Below, piece by piece: positions 31,867 through 40,628 of a stretch of 64,000 nt of DNA. Location of the stretch: positions 190,099 through 254,098 of the forward strand of contig NZ_JALLAN010000002.1 in the NCBI RefSeq assembly GCF_023062595.1. Direction: 5' to 3'. Made by a program: the position numbers and the translations under genes. Below the pieces are notes generated by a model that was given only the letters and a program-made list of their open reading frames with translations, had not been told where the DNA came from and did not search any database. Within the stretch, counting starts at the first letter, position 1; each line of letters opens with the position of its first letter. The DNA is from Arthrobacter rhizosphaerae (lineage in GTDB: Bacteria; Actinomycetota; Actinomycetes; Actinomycetales; Micrococcaceae).

Positions 31867-34026
31867 TCAGGTCCGGCGCAGCCCGCTGAGGTCCACGAGA
31901 TCAGTCAATGGCGGCCGGGTGCCTCTTCGATGCACCATGCCATCGGGTAATCCCGCAACGTCCACGCGAGACCCGGAAACATCGAGCGTAATCCTCGCCT
32001 CTCCAATTGGCAGGTTGGTCGTGTGCAGGCTTCCCCAAGCTTCCGGGAGGGCCGGATCTATCCAGAGCTCACCCCGGGAGACGTGTGGCTCATAGCGCAG
32101 TAGGCTCCGGACAAGCATCACAGGCGTGGCCGATGCCCAGGCCTGCGGAGAGCATGCCGTTGGATAGGGGAGGGGCTCCGGGTACTCCGCCCGGCTGAAC
32201 CCGCAAAACAGCTCCGGAAGCCGGTTCTCGGTGAATTCTGCGGCCTCCATCAGCGCCGAAGAGAGCCGTTGAGCTTCCGTCACCAGGCCGTACCTCATCA
32301 TGCCGGCAACGATCAGCGCATTGTCGTGGGGCCAGACCGAGCCGTTGTGGTAGCTGACCGGGTTGTAGGCCCCCATGTCCGTGGCGAGGGTGCGTACGCC
32401 CCAGCCGCTGAACATTTCCGGGGACATGAGCCGCCGGGCGACCAGTGGCGCCTTGTCCTCGTCCACAATGCCGGACCAGAGGCAGTGGCCCATGTTTGAG
32501 GCGCAGGCATCGACGGGCCGTTTATCCCGGTCGAGCGCGATGGCGTAGTAGCCACGGTCCGGCAGCCAGAACTGCTCGTTGAACTGTCCCTTCAGCCGCT
32601 CGGCACGTTCCCGGAGGTCAATGGCGAGCGCGTCGTCACCGGCATCGTAGGCAAGCCAGGCCCGGGCGATGTAGGCGCTGTAGACGTAGCCTTGCACCTC
32701 ACACAACGCAATCGGGGCCTCCGCGATCCGGCCGTCCGCGAAGTTGATTCCGTCCCAGGAGTCCTTCCAGCCCTGGTTGACCAGGCCTTGATCGCTGAGC
32801 CGTTCGTACTCAACGAAGCCGTCGCCGTCGAGGTCGCCGTAGTCCCGGATCCAGTCCAGCGCGCGGTCGGCATTGGGCAGCAGTGCGTTGATGTCTTCAG
32901 CGGGAAGGCCCCACCGGCTTGCTTCCCCGAGGAGCGTGACGAACAGGGGAGTGGCGTCAGCCGTGCCGTAGTAGACCGACCTGCCGCCCAGTGCAAGGCC
33001 CGTTCCGACGTCGAGCCTCACCTCATGCAGGATCCGGCCCGGCTGCTCTTCGGTCACCGGATCCACTTTCGAGCCCTGCCGGTCAGCCAGGGTCTGCAGG
33101 GTGCCCAGGGCCAGGGTTGCGTCGACGGGCAGGACCATGCAGGAGGACAGCAGCGCATCCCGCCCAAACAGCGCCATGAACCACGGCGCCCCCGCGGCCA
33201 CCACCATCCGGTCCGGATGCAGGGGGTCCACGATGCGGAGGGCTCCGATGTCGTCATGGCTGCGGATAAGGCTTCGTTCGATGGACGGATTTCCCGTGCG
33301 GGGAAGCGGAACCCGCTCTTCCCAGGCCTTCTGGCGCCTCTGCTGAGCCGAGACGAGATCCGCCGAAAGAGCGACCGTGGGTACGCCGGCGTCGACATCT
33401 GTCTCCGCTGACAGCGGCAGCACCGTGGCCCGCACCGTCCACTTTCCATGTGCCGGGACCACCATGTTTACGACGAGACCATCGGCGGAAACCTCGGCAT
33501 CGCGTACGCGCACCACGATCCCGTTGTGCGATCCCTGCCAGGTGGCTTCGATGGTCACCGAGCCGGCCCTGGCTCGCCGGGTCTGCTCCCAGCGGCGAAG
33601 GAACCGGCCGTCCTTGACCTCAAAAAGATCCGAGAAATCCGCCTCCACGGACAATGCGACCTCACACGGGGCAGGCTCAACGGAGTAGTTGTAAACGGTG
33701 ATGTCCTCCACAAAACCGGCGCCCAGTTCACGTTTCCGTTCTACCGTCAGGGGGCTGTCGGCGCGGCCGTCGGAACGCGTTGCCCTGCCGACATACATGC
33801 CCTGGAACGGAGACGACGTCCACGCCCCCAGCGGCTCAAGCGGCTGTCCGTTGACAGTCAGTGCCCACCGCGACAGGATCCTGGTGTCCTGGTAGAAGAC
33901 GCCGTGAGGGTGATGCGGGAAGATATCCCCGTTCGGGAGCGATATGCAGAAGGAGGATCCTGCCACCAGCGTGACGGCTCCCTGCCCGGTGCTCCCGGCT
34001 GCGTTGTCGGCATTCCATCCGGCCAT
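31867..34026 (-). CDS. Glycogen-debranching-type glucosidase (amylo-alpha-1,6-glucosidase family)
   Basis: The 719-residue product has an N-terminal bis-domain (about 20-215, with GVFYQDTRILSRWALTVNG) and a C-terminal (alpha/alpha)6 barrel of the amylo-alpha-1,6-glucosidase group, with APWFMALFGRDALLSS, NQGWKDSWDGI and VSYHNGSVWPHDNALI. These bis-domain proteins are annotated as glycogen debranching enzymes, but many act on other alpha- or rhamno-glycosides. No signal peptide is present, so it is cytosolic. The start at 34026 has AAGGAG nine bases upstream; the longer frame's N-terminus is Arg/Pro-rich and unsupported. Confidence 0.85.
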   Translation of the reverse strand: MAGWNADNAAGSTGQGAVTLVAGSSFCISLPNGDIFPHHPHGVFYQDTRILSRWALTVNGQPLEPLGAWTSSPFQGMYVGRATRSDGRADSPLTVERKRELGAGFVEDITVYNYSVEPAPCEVALSVEADFSDLFEVKDGRFLRRWEQTRRARAGSVTIEATWQGSHNGIVVRVRDAEVSADGLVVNMVVPAHGKWTVRATVLPLSAETDVDAGVPTVALSADLVSAQQRRQKAWEERVPLPRTGNPSIERSLIRSHDDIGALRIVDPLHPDRMVVAAGAPWFMALFGRDALLSSCMVLPVDATLALGTLQTLADRQGSKVDPVTEEQPGRILHEVRLDVGTGLALGGRSVYYGTADATPLFVTLLGEASRWGLPAEDINALLPNADRALDWIRDYGDLDGDGFVEYERLSDQGLVNQGWKDSWDGINFADGRIAEAPIALCEVQGYVYSAYIARAWLAYDAGDDALAIDLRERAERLKGQFNEQFWLPDRGYYAIALDRDKRPVDACASNMGHCLWSGIVDEDKAPLVARRLMSPEMFSGWGVRTLATDMGAYNPVSYHNGSVWPHDNALIVAGMMRYGLVTEAQRLSSALMEAAEFTENRLPELFCGFSRAEYPEPLPYPTACSPQAWASATPVMLVRSLLRYEPHVSRGELWIDPALPEAWGSLHTTNLPIGEARITLDVSGSRVDVAGLPDGMVHRRGTRPPLTDLVDLSGLRRT

Positions 34027-34147
34027 CTGAGGCTCCTTATGAAAAAGGCCACACATAAACTGAGCCGAATCTACGCCGATCGCAGGGCGCTTACCAGAAG
34101 GGGCCCGCCGCCTCTTGCGCACCGGCCCCCGCCTCGGCGTAGCCCCA

Positions 34148-34209
34148 GACCGGCCCTGCCCCGCACGGACGGCCCTGGCCAAGGCCGGTCAAGCGGGGCA
34201 GGGCCGGTC
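34148..34209 (-). terminator. Terminator of the salicylate operon
   Basis: GACCGGCCCTGCCCCGC at 34148-34164 pairs perfectly over 17 bp with 34193-34209; the 28-nt loop contains further GGCC pairing. It lies 20 bp beyond the stop of the last operon gene. Confidence 0.75.
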
Positions 34210-34229
34210 CTGCCGGGAGCAGCGCCGTC

Positions 34230-34904
34230 CTACATCCAGCGGGGGGCCGGCTGCTCGGGTTGTTTCCGGGAGCTGACACCCCGTGCGCCACGCCCCGTTG
34301 CCCAGGCCGCAATTTCGGCCAGGGTTCCATCGGGAAGGGTGGTTTCCTCACCCCGTTTTTGCCAGTTTCCGGTGATGTCCTGAATGAGGCGCTCGAGAAC
34401 GTCGTCGGGGATCTGGTCAAACATGGCGCCGTTATCCAGATCAATCGCGTGGACCCAGACCTCGCGGGTGCGCATCCACACGGTTTCGGATGCCGGTACC
34501 GTGCGCCCCTGGGCTGTACGAACCTCGTGGCCCCACGCGTCCGAAGCAGTGTCCCGCCACTCCACGTTGAGATGGATGGCTGAGTGGTCAAAGAGGTTTC
34601 GAAGGGCCGTGGGGCTGAGGGTGGCACCGAAGTCTATTTCCTTGTTGCGTTCCTCCGGCGAGGAATACATGGGCGTCTCAATACCCGTGTTGGCCCATTC
34701 GACAAGCCGGGAAAGTGCCCGGGCGTTGTAGCTGACGTGTGAGACGACGTGGCGCCGCGTCCAGCCTGGCAGCAGGGACGGCGCATCGAGGTCGGCATCG
34801 CGGAGCTCGTTGAGCTTGCGTGCAAAAAATGCCGTTCCCCGCCGCGCCGTCAGCAGCTGTGCCTGCAGCAATGGGTCCTGGGTGAGGTCTTGCCGTGCTA
34901 CCAA
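34230..34904 (-). CDS. Mycothiol-dependent maleylpyruvate isomerase
   Basis: The 224-residue product converts maleylpyruvate to fumarylpyruvate, the step after gentisate ring cleavage. It shows the MDMPI/DinB-like helical bundle with PSLLPGWTRRHVVSHVSYNA, where the histidines help bind metal, and a late WMRTREVWVHAIDLDNG. Mycothiol dependence fits an actinobacterium. I start it at the TTG at 34904, seven bases after AAGGGG and just after the stop of the upstream hydrolase gene. It is the last gene of the salicylate operon. Confidence 0.88.
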   Translation of the reverse strand: MVARQDLTQDPLLQAQLLTARRGTAFFARKLNELRDADLDAPSLLPGWTRRHVVSHVSYNARALSRLVEWANTGIETPMYSSPEERNKEIDFGATLSPTALRNLFDHSAIHLNVEWRDTASDAWGHEVRTAQGRTVPASETVWMRTREVWVHAIDLDNGAMFDQIPDDVLERLIQDITGNWQKRGEETTLPDGTLAEIAAWATGRGARGVSSRKQPEQPAPRWM

Positions 34905-34914
34905 GGTTTTCCCC

Positions 34915-35769
34915 TTAGTCCGTGGCAGAACCGGAAGCCGCCACTGCCCTGTTGCGCAGCGTTCCGATCCCTTCGATGCTGGTTTCAAGGATCTGGCCGT
35001 GGCTGAGGTACCGCTGCGGTTGGCGCGCGTGGCCTACACCGCCGGGGGTGCCCGTGATGATGACGTCCCCTGGGTTCAGGGTGATCATCGTGGAGATGTA
35101 GGAGACGAGGAACTCCGGGCCGTGCACAAGATCCCCGGTGGAAGCCTCCTGCATCAGTTCGTTGTCCACCCGGGTGCTGATGGTTCCGCCGGGCGTCCAC
35201 TCGTCGGTGGTAACCAGGACGGGTCCCAGCGGAGTGCTGTTTTCCCAGTTCTTCCCCTGCAGCCATTCCTTGGTCCTGAACTGCCAGGTCCGCATGGAAA
35301 CGTCGTTGCAAATGGAGTAGCCGGCGATGTGGTCTGCGGCGTCCGATTCAGCGATGTGCCGGCCGCTTTTCCCGATAATGACGGCGAGTTCGGCTTCCCA
35401 GTCGATCGCGTCGTCCTGCTCCGGGAGCTCGATATCGTCGTTTGCGCCAATCAGCGTTTCGGCGTATTTGGAGAACAGCGTCGGGTACTCGGGCAGGTCG
35501 CGGCCCATTTCCTGGATGTGGGTGCGGTAGTTCAGGCCAACGCAGATGATCTTGCCCGGCTTCGTAATCACGGAGGCGAGGCTGGCGCCGTCGAGCGCTT
35601 CAGTGCTGGTGGCCGCTTCAGCGATTGTTCTCCACTCGGGGTTGGCGAGCAGTTCGCCGACGTCGGCATAGCCGGGGATGACCGTGAACTTGCCGTCGTC
35701 CTGGCGGGCCGCCACGGTGTTGGTGCTGCTGGTAGTGCTGTTGCTGGTGCGGAGCGTGGCAAGTCTCAC
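34915..35769 (-). CDS. Fumarylpyruvate hydrolase (FAH family)
   Basis: The 284-residue product carries the FAH fold: KIICVGLNYRTHIQEMG, the metal-site DWEAELAVIIGK, NDVSMRTWQ and GDVIITGTPGGVG. It splits fumarylpyruvate into fumarate and pyruvate. Its GTG start overlaps the stop of the gentisate dioxygenase gene by four bases. The N-terminal 20 residues are unusually rich in Thr and Ser and look like a flexible tail. Confidence 0.9.
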   Translation of the reverse strand: MRLATLRTSNSTTSSTNTVAARQDDGKFTVIPGYADVGELLANPEWRTIAEAATSTEALDGASLASVITKPGKIICVGLNYRTHIQEMGRDLPEYPTLFSKYAETLIGANDDIELPEQDDAIDWEAELAVIIGKSGRHIAESDAADHIAGYSICNDVSMRTWQFRTKEWLQGKNWENSTPLGPVLVTTDEWTPGGTISTRVDNELMQEASTGDLVHGPEFLVSYISTMITLNPGDVIITGTPGGVGHARQPQRYLSHGQILETSIEGIGTLRNRAVAASGSATD

Positions 35770-36863
35770 TGGTCAGATCCTTCGATGTAAGTGCGGTTGA
35801 GGTTCAGGCGCTCAATGATGGGCTGGTCGCCGAATTTGAAGAGGTCGAACTGGGTTTCCGCTTGCAGAGAGCAGGCAACCCATGAAGGCACGACGGCGAG
35901 GTCCCCCTTTTCGAGGTGGGTGGTCTCACCGTTCAGCACAATCGAGCCGCGGCCTTCGAAGACCTGGTAGATGCTGGAACCGACTTCGCGGGTTGGAGGC
36001 GTCGTCGCTCCGGCGCGCAGCCTGTGGAACTCAGCCCGGATGGTGGGCATGACGTCCCCGCCGGTGGTGGGGTTGGTGTAGCGGACGGCAGCATGTCCCT
36101 GGGAAACAGTGGCCGGTTGGCCTTCGTCTTCGAGGAGAAGCTGTTCAGTGAGGGCCCGGTCCGTATATTCCCAGCGGTAGGCACTGATGGGCGAGTTCAC
36201 AGTGTTCTGCAGCCCGGAGAGCGGCCGGAGGCCCGGATTTGCCCAGAGGCGCTCGGAGCGTGAGACGTTGGGAGTGGACTCGTCAGTGACGCGCTCGCTG
36301 CCGAATTCGAAGAAGGCACTGTCGGTGTAGTGGACGAACGGGATGTCCAGCCCGTCAATCCAAGCCATGGGTTTGTCAGTCTCGTTGTGGTGGCCGTGGA
36401 AATTCCAGCCGGGTGTCAGCAGGAAATCCCCACGGGACATCCGGACAGGGTCGCCGTTGACCACCGTCCATACTCCTTCGCCTTCCACCACGAAGCGGAA
36501 CGCATTTTGTGAATGCCGGTGCTCGGGAGCAGTTTCGTGGCCGCCGAGATACTGGATGGCGGCCCAGAGGGTGGGCGTGGCGTAGGGGCGTCCGCCCAGG
36601 CCGGGGTTGGCCAGCGCGATGGCCCGGCGTTCGCCACCCCGTCCCACCGGCACGAGGTCTCCCGACCGTTCTGCCAGCGGCAGGAGGGAATTCCATCTCC
36701 AAACATGCGGCACCGCTTGCGGTTTGGGGGTCATCGGCATGAGGTCGCCGATCTCCGTCCACAGCGGGATCAGGTTCTCCCGGTCGAAATCTTTGTACAG
36801 CTGGTCCAGTTGCTCCTGCTCCTCAGCGGTGGGTGCAGGCGCAATCATCTGGTTCTCGCTCAT
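35766..36863 (-). CDS. Gentisate 1,2-dioxygenase
   Basis: The 365-residue bicupin oxygenase opens the gentisate ring to maleylpyruvate using iron(II). The N-terminal cupin has the iron-binding HRHSQNAFRFVVEGEG motif, and PGWNFHGHHN supplies the third histidine region. The C-terminal cupin is degenerate (EVGSSIYQVFEGRGSIVLNG). Length and motif order match known gentisate dioxygenases. It follows the acyl-adenylate ligase with a 19-bp gap in the same operon. Confidence 0.93.
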   Translation of the reverse strand: MSENQMIAPAPTAEEQEQLDQLYKDFDRENLIPLWTEIGDLMPMTPKPQAVPHVWRWNSLLPLAERSGDLVPVGRGGERRAIALANPGLGGRPYATPTLWAAIQYLGGHETAPEHRHSQNAFRFVVEGEGVWTVVNGDPVRMSRGDFLLTPGWNFHGHHNETDKPMAWIDGLDIPFVHYTDSAFFEFGSERVTDESTPNVSRSERLWANPGLRPLSGLQNTVNSPISAYRWEYTDRALTEQLLLEDEGQPATVSQGHAAVRYTNPTTGGDVMPTIRAEFHRLRAGATTPPTREVGSSIYQVFEGRGSIVLNGETTHLEKGDLAVVPSWVACSLQAETQFDLFKFGDQPIIERLNLNRTYIEGSDQ

Positions 36864-36882
36864 AGCGGCCTCTCCTTATCAG

Positions 36883-38559
36883 TCAGGGGTGCGTAGTGGA
36901 AGTGGATGCCTGCAGCAGGTGGGCAACGTCCTCGCGCAGCTGCTTCTTGTTGATCTTGCCGACCTTCGTGGTGGGGATTTCGTCCACCACCACGAGCTTC
37001 TCGGGAATCTTGAAGGCGGCAACGCCCGTGCGGCGCAGGCTCTCCTGGATGTCGGCCAGGGTAAGTTCAGCGCCGGGTTTGAGCGTGACGAAGAGGCAGA
37101 GTTTTTCGCCCAGCACGGGATCAGGCATGCTGACAGCGGCGGCGAGCGTCACGGCGTCGAGCCTGTACACAAGGCTTTCAATTTCCTCGGCGGAGATCTT
37201 TTCCCCGCCGCGGTTGATCATGTCCTTGTCCCTGCCCTGGACAATAAGGTTGCCGTCCGGGCGGCGTTCCACAATGTCGCCGCTGCCGTACCAGCCGTCG
37301 GGAGTGAAGGCCCGGAGGTTGTGCTCGGCTGCCTTGTAGTAGCCGCGGGGAGTGTAGGGACCGCGGGTGAGGATGGCCCCGGGGACGCCGTCCGGCAGGT
37401 CATTTCCGGCCTCATCAACAATCCGGATTTCGTCCGCCTCCGAGACAGGGCGGCCCTGCGTCATGCAGATCACGTCATCCGGATCGTCCAGCCGGGTCAT
37501 GTTGATGAGACCCTCGGCCATACCGAACACCTGCTGCAGGGTGGCGCCAAGGACAGGCTTGACCTTCCGGGCGATCTCGTCGGCCAGTCTTGAGCCGCCC
37601 ACCTGCAGGACTTCCAGCGTTTCCAGCTGGTCGCCGTCGTGCTCCTGCTGGTATTCAATCCACCGCTGGGCCACCGCCGGAACGGCCGCGGACAGGGTCA
37701 CGCCTTCATTTTTGATCGTGGCAAATGCCTTGCCCGGTTCGGGGCTCGGAAGCATTACCACCCGGCCGCCAGCGAACAGGACGCCGAGGATACCCGGGCA
37801 AGCCAGCGGGAAGTTGTGGCTGACCGGCAGGGTGCCCAGATAAACGGTCTTGGCCGTCACGTTGGAGACAACGGAGGTGGCCTTGATGTTGTAGGCGTAG
37901 TCGTTGTGAGTGCGCGTAATCAGCTTCGGAAGGCCCGTGGTCCCGCCGGAGAGCAGGAAGCAGGCGGGGTCATCGCCTGCCGGGGCAATGGAGTCCAACT
38001 GGATTCGGGCCGCGGCCGGGTCCGTGGCAGGAGCGAGCAGCGCGTCAAGATCGACGTTGCCGGCGTTGACCTGTCCGGAGACCAGTACGTGCGCCATGCT
38101 CGGTGTCACTTGGGCGATGTGGTTGGCGAGGTCCTGGTGGCTGAAGTCTTTGATGGAGTCGCGGACGGCGATGGCACGGGACTCGGACAGTTCGGCGAGG
38201 TAGCTGAGCTCAAACTGCCGGTGTGCGGGGAGGGCCATCACCGGGACGATTCCGCTCCTGAAGCAGGCCAGGGTTAGTACGGTGAACTGCCAGCAGTTGG
38301 GAAGCTGGACCAGGACCCGGTCGTCCTTGCGCAGGCCAAGATCCAGGAGCCGCGCTGCCGCAGCGTCCATCCGGTCGGTGAGTTCCCGGTAGGTCATGCG
38401 GACATCTCCGTCCACCAGTGCGACCTGATCAGGGAAATGGTCAGCGGTGTCCAGGATGTAGGCGCCGAGCGGTTTGTCTTCCCAGTAACCCTTCGCCCGG
38501 TACATGGCTGCGTCTTCCGGGGGCCAGGGGACCGCTCCTTCGCGGGTGTGGCTGGTCAT
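36883..38559 (-). CDS. Salicylyl-AMP/CoA ligase (DhbE/SdgA-like)
   Basis: The 558-residue ANL-superfamily enzyme has the ATP loop LSGGTTGLPKLITRTHNDYA, the hinge region GSGDIVERRPDGNLIVQGRD and the catalytic Lys near the end in TTKVGKINKKQL. It resembles the EntE/DhbE aryl-acid ligases and the salicylate ligase of the Streptomyces WA46 sdg pathway. Given the hydroxylase and gentisate dioxygenase in the same operon, activation of salicylate is the likely job, and siderophore use is less likely. Its ATG overlaps the previous stop (ATGA). Confidence 0.87.
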   Translation of the reverse strand: MTSHTREGAVPWPPEDAAMYRAKGYWEDKPLGAYILDTADHFPDQVALVDGDVRMTYRELTDRMDAAAARLLDLGLRKDDRVLVQLPNCWQFTVLTLACFRSGIVPVMALPAHRQFELSYLAELSESRAIAVRDSIKDFSHQDLANHIAQVTPSMAHVLVSGQVNAGNVDLDALLAPATDPAAARIQLDSIAPAGDDPACFLLSGGTTGLPKLITRTHNDYAYNIKATSVVSNVTAKTVYLGTLPVSHNFPLACPGILGVLFAGGRVVMLPSPEPGKAFATIKNEGVTLSAAVPAVAQRWIEYQQEHDGDQLETLEVLQVGGSRLADEIARKVKPVLGATLQQVFGMAEGLINMTRLDDPDDVICMTQGRPVSEADEIRIVDEAGNDLPDGVPGAILTRGPYTPRGYYKAAEHNLRAFTPDGWYGSGDIVERRPDGNLIVQGRDKDMINRGGEKISAEEIESLVYRLDAVTLAAAVSMPDPVLGEKLCLFVTLKPGAELTLADIQESLRRTGVAAFKIPEKLVVVDEIPTTKVGKINKKQLREDVAHLLQASTSTTHP

Positions 38560-40628
38560 TTTGTGTTCTCCTCAGTAATGACGACGGCGTCAAGGGCGAC
38601 CAGACCATCAGCGGTCAGGCGCAGGGGATTGATTTCGATTTCGGCGATGCCGTAGTTGGCCAGCAGGGCATTGCCGAGCCTGACGACAATGCGTGCCAGT
38701 TCTGACCGATCGAGCACCGGGCCGTTTCGGAAGCCATTCAGCAGTTCCCGGGCCTGGAGTTCATCAGCCATAGCGGCGGCGGTTCGTTCATTTAGCGGAA
38801 CTGTCCGGATGGCGACGTCGGCCAGCACCTCTGCAGCAGTTCCCCCCAGACCCAGGACGATAATGGGACCGAACACCGGGTCGCGGCGGGCACCTAGTAC
38901 AAGGTCTACGCCTGGGGATGCCATGGTTTCAACAAGGAATTCCTTGGCGCCCACGGACTGGAGCGAGTCGAGTGCAGCGTCGAGGGAAGCCGGCGAAGTG
39001 ATGCCCAGGTGGACACCGCCGATGTCTGTTTTGTGCAGGATTTCGGCGTCCACCAGCTTGACTGCCACGGGTGCGCCCAGGTCAGCCAATGCCTGATGCG
39101 CGGCTGTCCTGTCGTCACAGCGCTTCCTCGATGGGGTGTTGATTCCCAGAGCGCCAAGAAGCTCCTTCGAGCGGATTTCATCCCAGGGGCCGGTGATGTC
39201 CAGTTCCTGCACACCCAGTCCCGCGACGACGGCGTTGCTGCTTCCAGCGTCAGCGGCAGACTGGGCCGTCCTCTCGAACTGGGCCCGGGCGTCGTCGACC
39301 AGCGCTACAAGACCGCGAGCCAGCGACGTCGGACCCGAAAGCAGCGGCAGCCCCAGATCATGGGCGGATTTTCGTGAACGCTCCACATCGCTGTCCGGTC
39401 CGTCCACCCCAACGAGGATGGGCAGTGAGCCGGCGGCCCCTGATTCCGCGATGGATGCCGGCAGGTCGGCGATGGGTTCGGTCAGTCCGTAGACGGCCAG
39501 CAGATCCACTGACGGATCCGAGGCCACGGCCGCAACGATCCTGTCATAGCCGGGACCCGGCCGGCCCGTATCCACCGGGTTCGCCTGGAAAGTCAGCGGA
39601 GGAAGCAACCCTGCAATGGTTTCCTGGCTCGAGGCAGACAGGCGCGGTACGGAAACGCCGGCACTGTGAAGGGCATCGGCGATCAGGAGGCCGGGTCCTG
39701 CCTGCCCGGTGATCAGGCCAACGCCTGGATTGGCAGAGGGTTTGAGCCTCTGCCCGGTCAACGCTGCCACAGCCTCAACCAGTTGCACTTCGTCATCTAC
39801 CAGGACCGCGCCGGCCTGCTTCAGCGCGGACCTGGTGGTCCGCCAGGAGGTTGCCAGGGCACCTGTATGGGACTGGGCAAACTCCGAAACATCATTGCGG
39901 CCCACCACCAAGGCGACCAAGGGCTTGGACGCCGTGAGTTTCCGGACTGCGTCCAGCAGGGCGGGGCCATCCGCAACATTTTCGAGGTGCAGGGCCACGA
40001 CCTTGGTTTGTTCGTGGGTAACCAGGTATTCGAGGACTTCGGGGGCGCTGATGTCGATGCCGGCCCCGATCCCGATGCCAAGGCTCACGCCCACCCCCGC
40101 CTTTTCCAATTGGAAGGCAAGGACGTGGTTGACTCCGCCGCTCGCTGCAACCACTGCCACGGAGCCTTGGCTGAGTTCGGCCACCCCGGGGACAAAGCTG
40201 GCCCGGAGGGAGCGGTGTGGCACGAAGAAACCGGACGTGTTGGGGCCCAGCAGCCGGATGCCGGTGTCCTTGACTGCCTCGACCACCTGACGTTCGAAGA
40301 CGGCGCCGGGTTCCCCTGCTTCGGAGAAGCCTCCGGCACAGACCAGTGCTGCCTTCACTCCGCTGGCGGCACATTCCCGGAGAGCCTGACCGGTCACCGA
40401 AGCGGGAACGCAGAGGACGGCCAGGTTCAAGGGGGACGGCGATGCGGCGACGGCGGCAGCCACCGAGGAGTGCATGGTGCCATCGCCGTTGCGGCTGTTG
40501 ACCAGCGCCACGGGGGAGGGGAAGGAGGCCAAGGACTCAGCCATCGCGGCCCCCAGCTTCCCGGGGCTTGCGGAGGCGCCGACGACGACGATTCCGGCGG
40601 GTTCGAAAAGCGCAGAAAGATTATGCAC
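38556..40628 (-). CDS. ADP-forming acyl-CoA synthetase (fused alpha-beta)
   Basis: The 690-residue product combines a CoA-binding Rossmann domain (IVVVGASASPGKLG), a succinyl-CoA-synthetase-like domain with the phospho-histidine motif QSHTGALA, and a C-terminal ATP-grasp domain (PVAVKLVDAEILHKTDIGGV, EINPLRLT). Such enzymes make acyl-CoA from acid, CoA and ATP with release of ADP and phosphate. Beside an aryl-adenylate ligase it may make salicylyl-CoA. The start is a GTG at 40628 behind GAGGGGG, overlapping the hydroxylase stop by eight bases. The longer frame upstream lies inside the hydroxylase gene and is rejected. Confidence 0.85.
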   Translation of the reverse strand: MHNLSALFEPAGIVVVGASASPGKLGAAMAESLASFPSPVALVNSRNGDGTMHSSVAAAVAASPSPLNLAVLCVPASVTGQALRECAASGVKAALVCAGGFSEAGEPGAVFERQVVEAVKDTGIRLLGPNTSGFFVPHRSLRASFVPGVAELSQGSVAVVAASGGVNHVLAFQLEKAGVGVSLGIGIGAGIDISAPEVLEYLVTHEQTKVVALHLENVADGPALLDAVRKLTASKPLVALVVGRNDVSEFAQSHTGALATSWRTTRSALKQAGAVLVDDEVQLVEAVAALTGQRLKPSANPGVGLITGQAGPGLLIADALHSAGVSVPRLSASSQETIAGLLPPLTFQANPVDTGRPGPGYDRIVAAVASDPSVDLLAVYGLTEPIADLPASIAESGAAGSLPILVGVDGPDSDVERSRKSAHDLGLPLLSGPTSLARGLVALVDDARAQFERTAQSAADAGSSNAVVAGLGVQELDITGPWDEIRSKELLGALGINTPSRKRCDDRTAAHQALADLGAPVAVKLVDAEILHKTDIGGVHLGITSPASLDAALDSLQSVGAKEFLVETMASPGVDLVLGARRDPVFGPIIVLGLGGTAAEVLADVAIRTVPLNERTAAAMADELQARELLNGFRNGPVLDRSELARIVVRLGNALLANYGIAEIEINPLRLTADGLVALDAVVITEENTK

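Noticed and set aside
36883..38559. The aryl-acid ligase as part of a catechol siderophore pathway.
   Set aside because: It resembles DhbE/EntE, but it lies in an operon with gentisate enzymes and a salicylyl-CoA hydroxylase, with no isochorismate or NRPS gene nearby.
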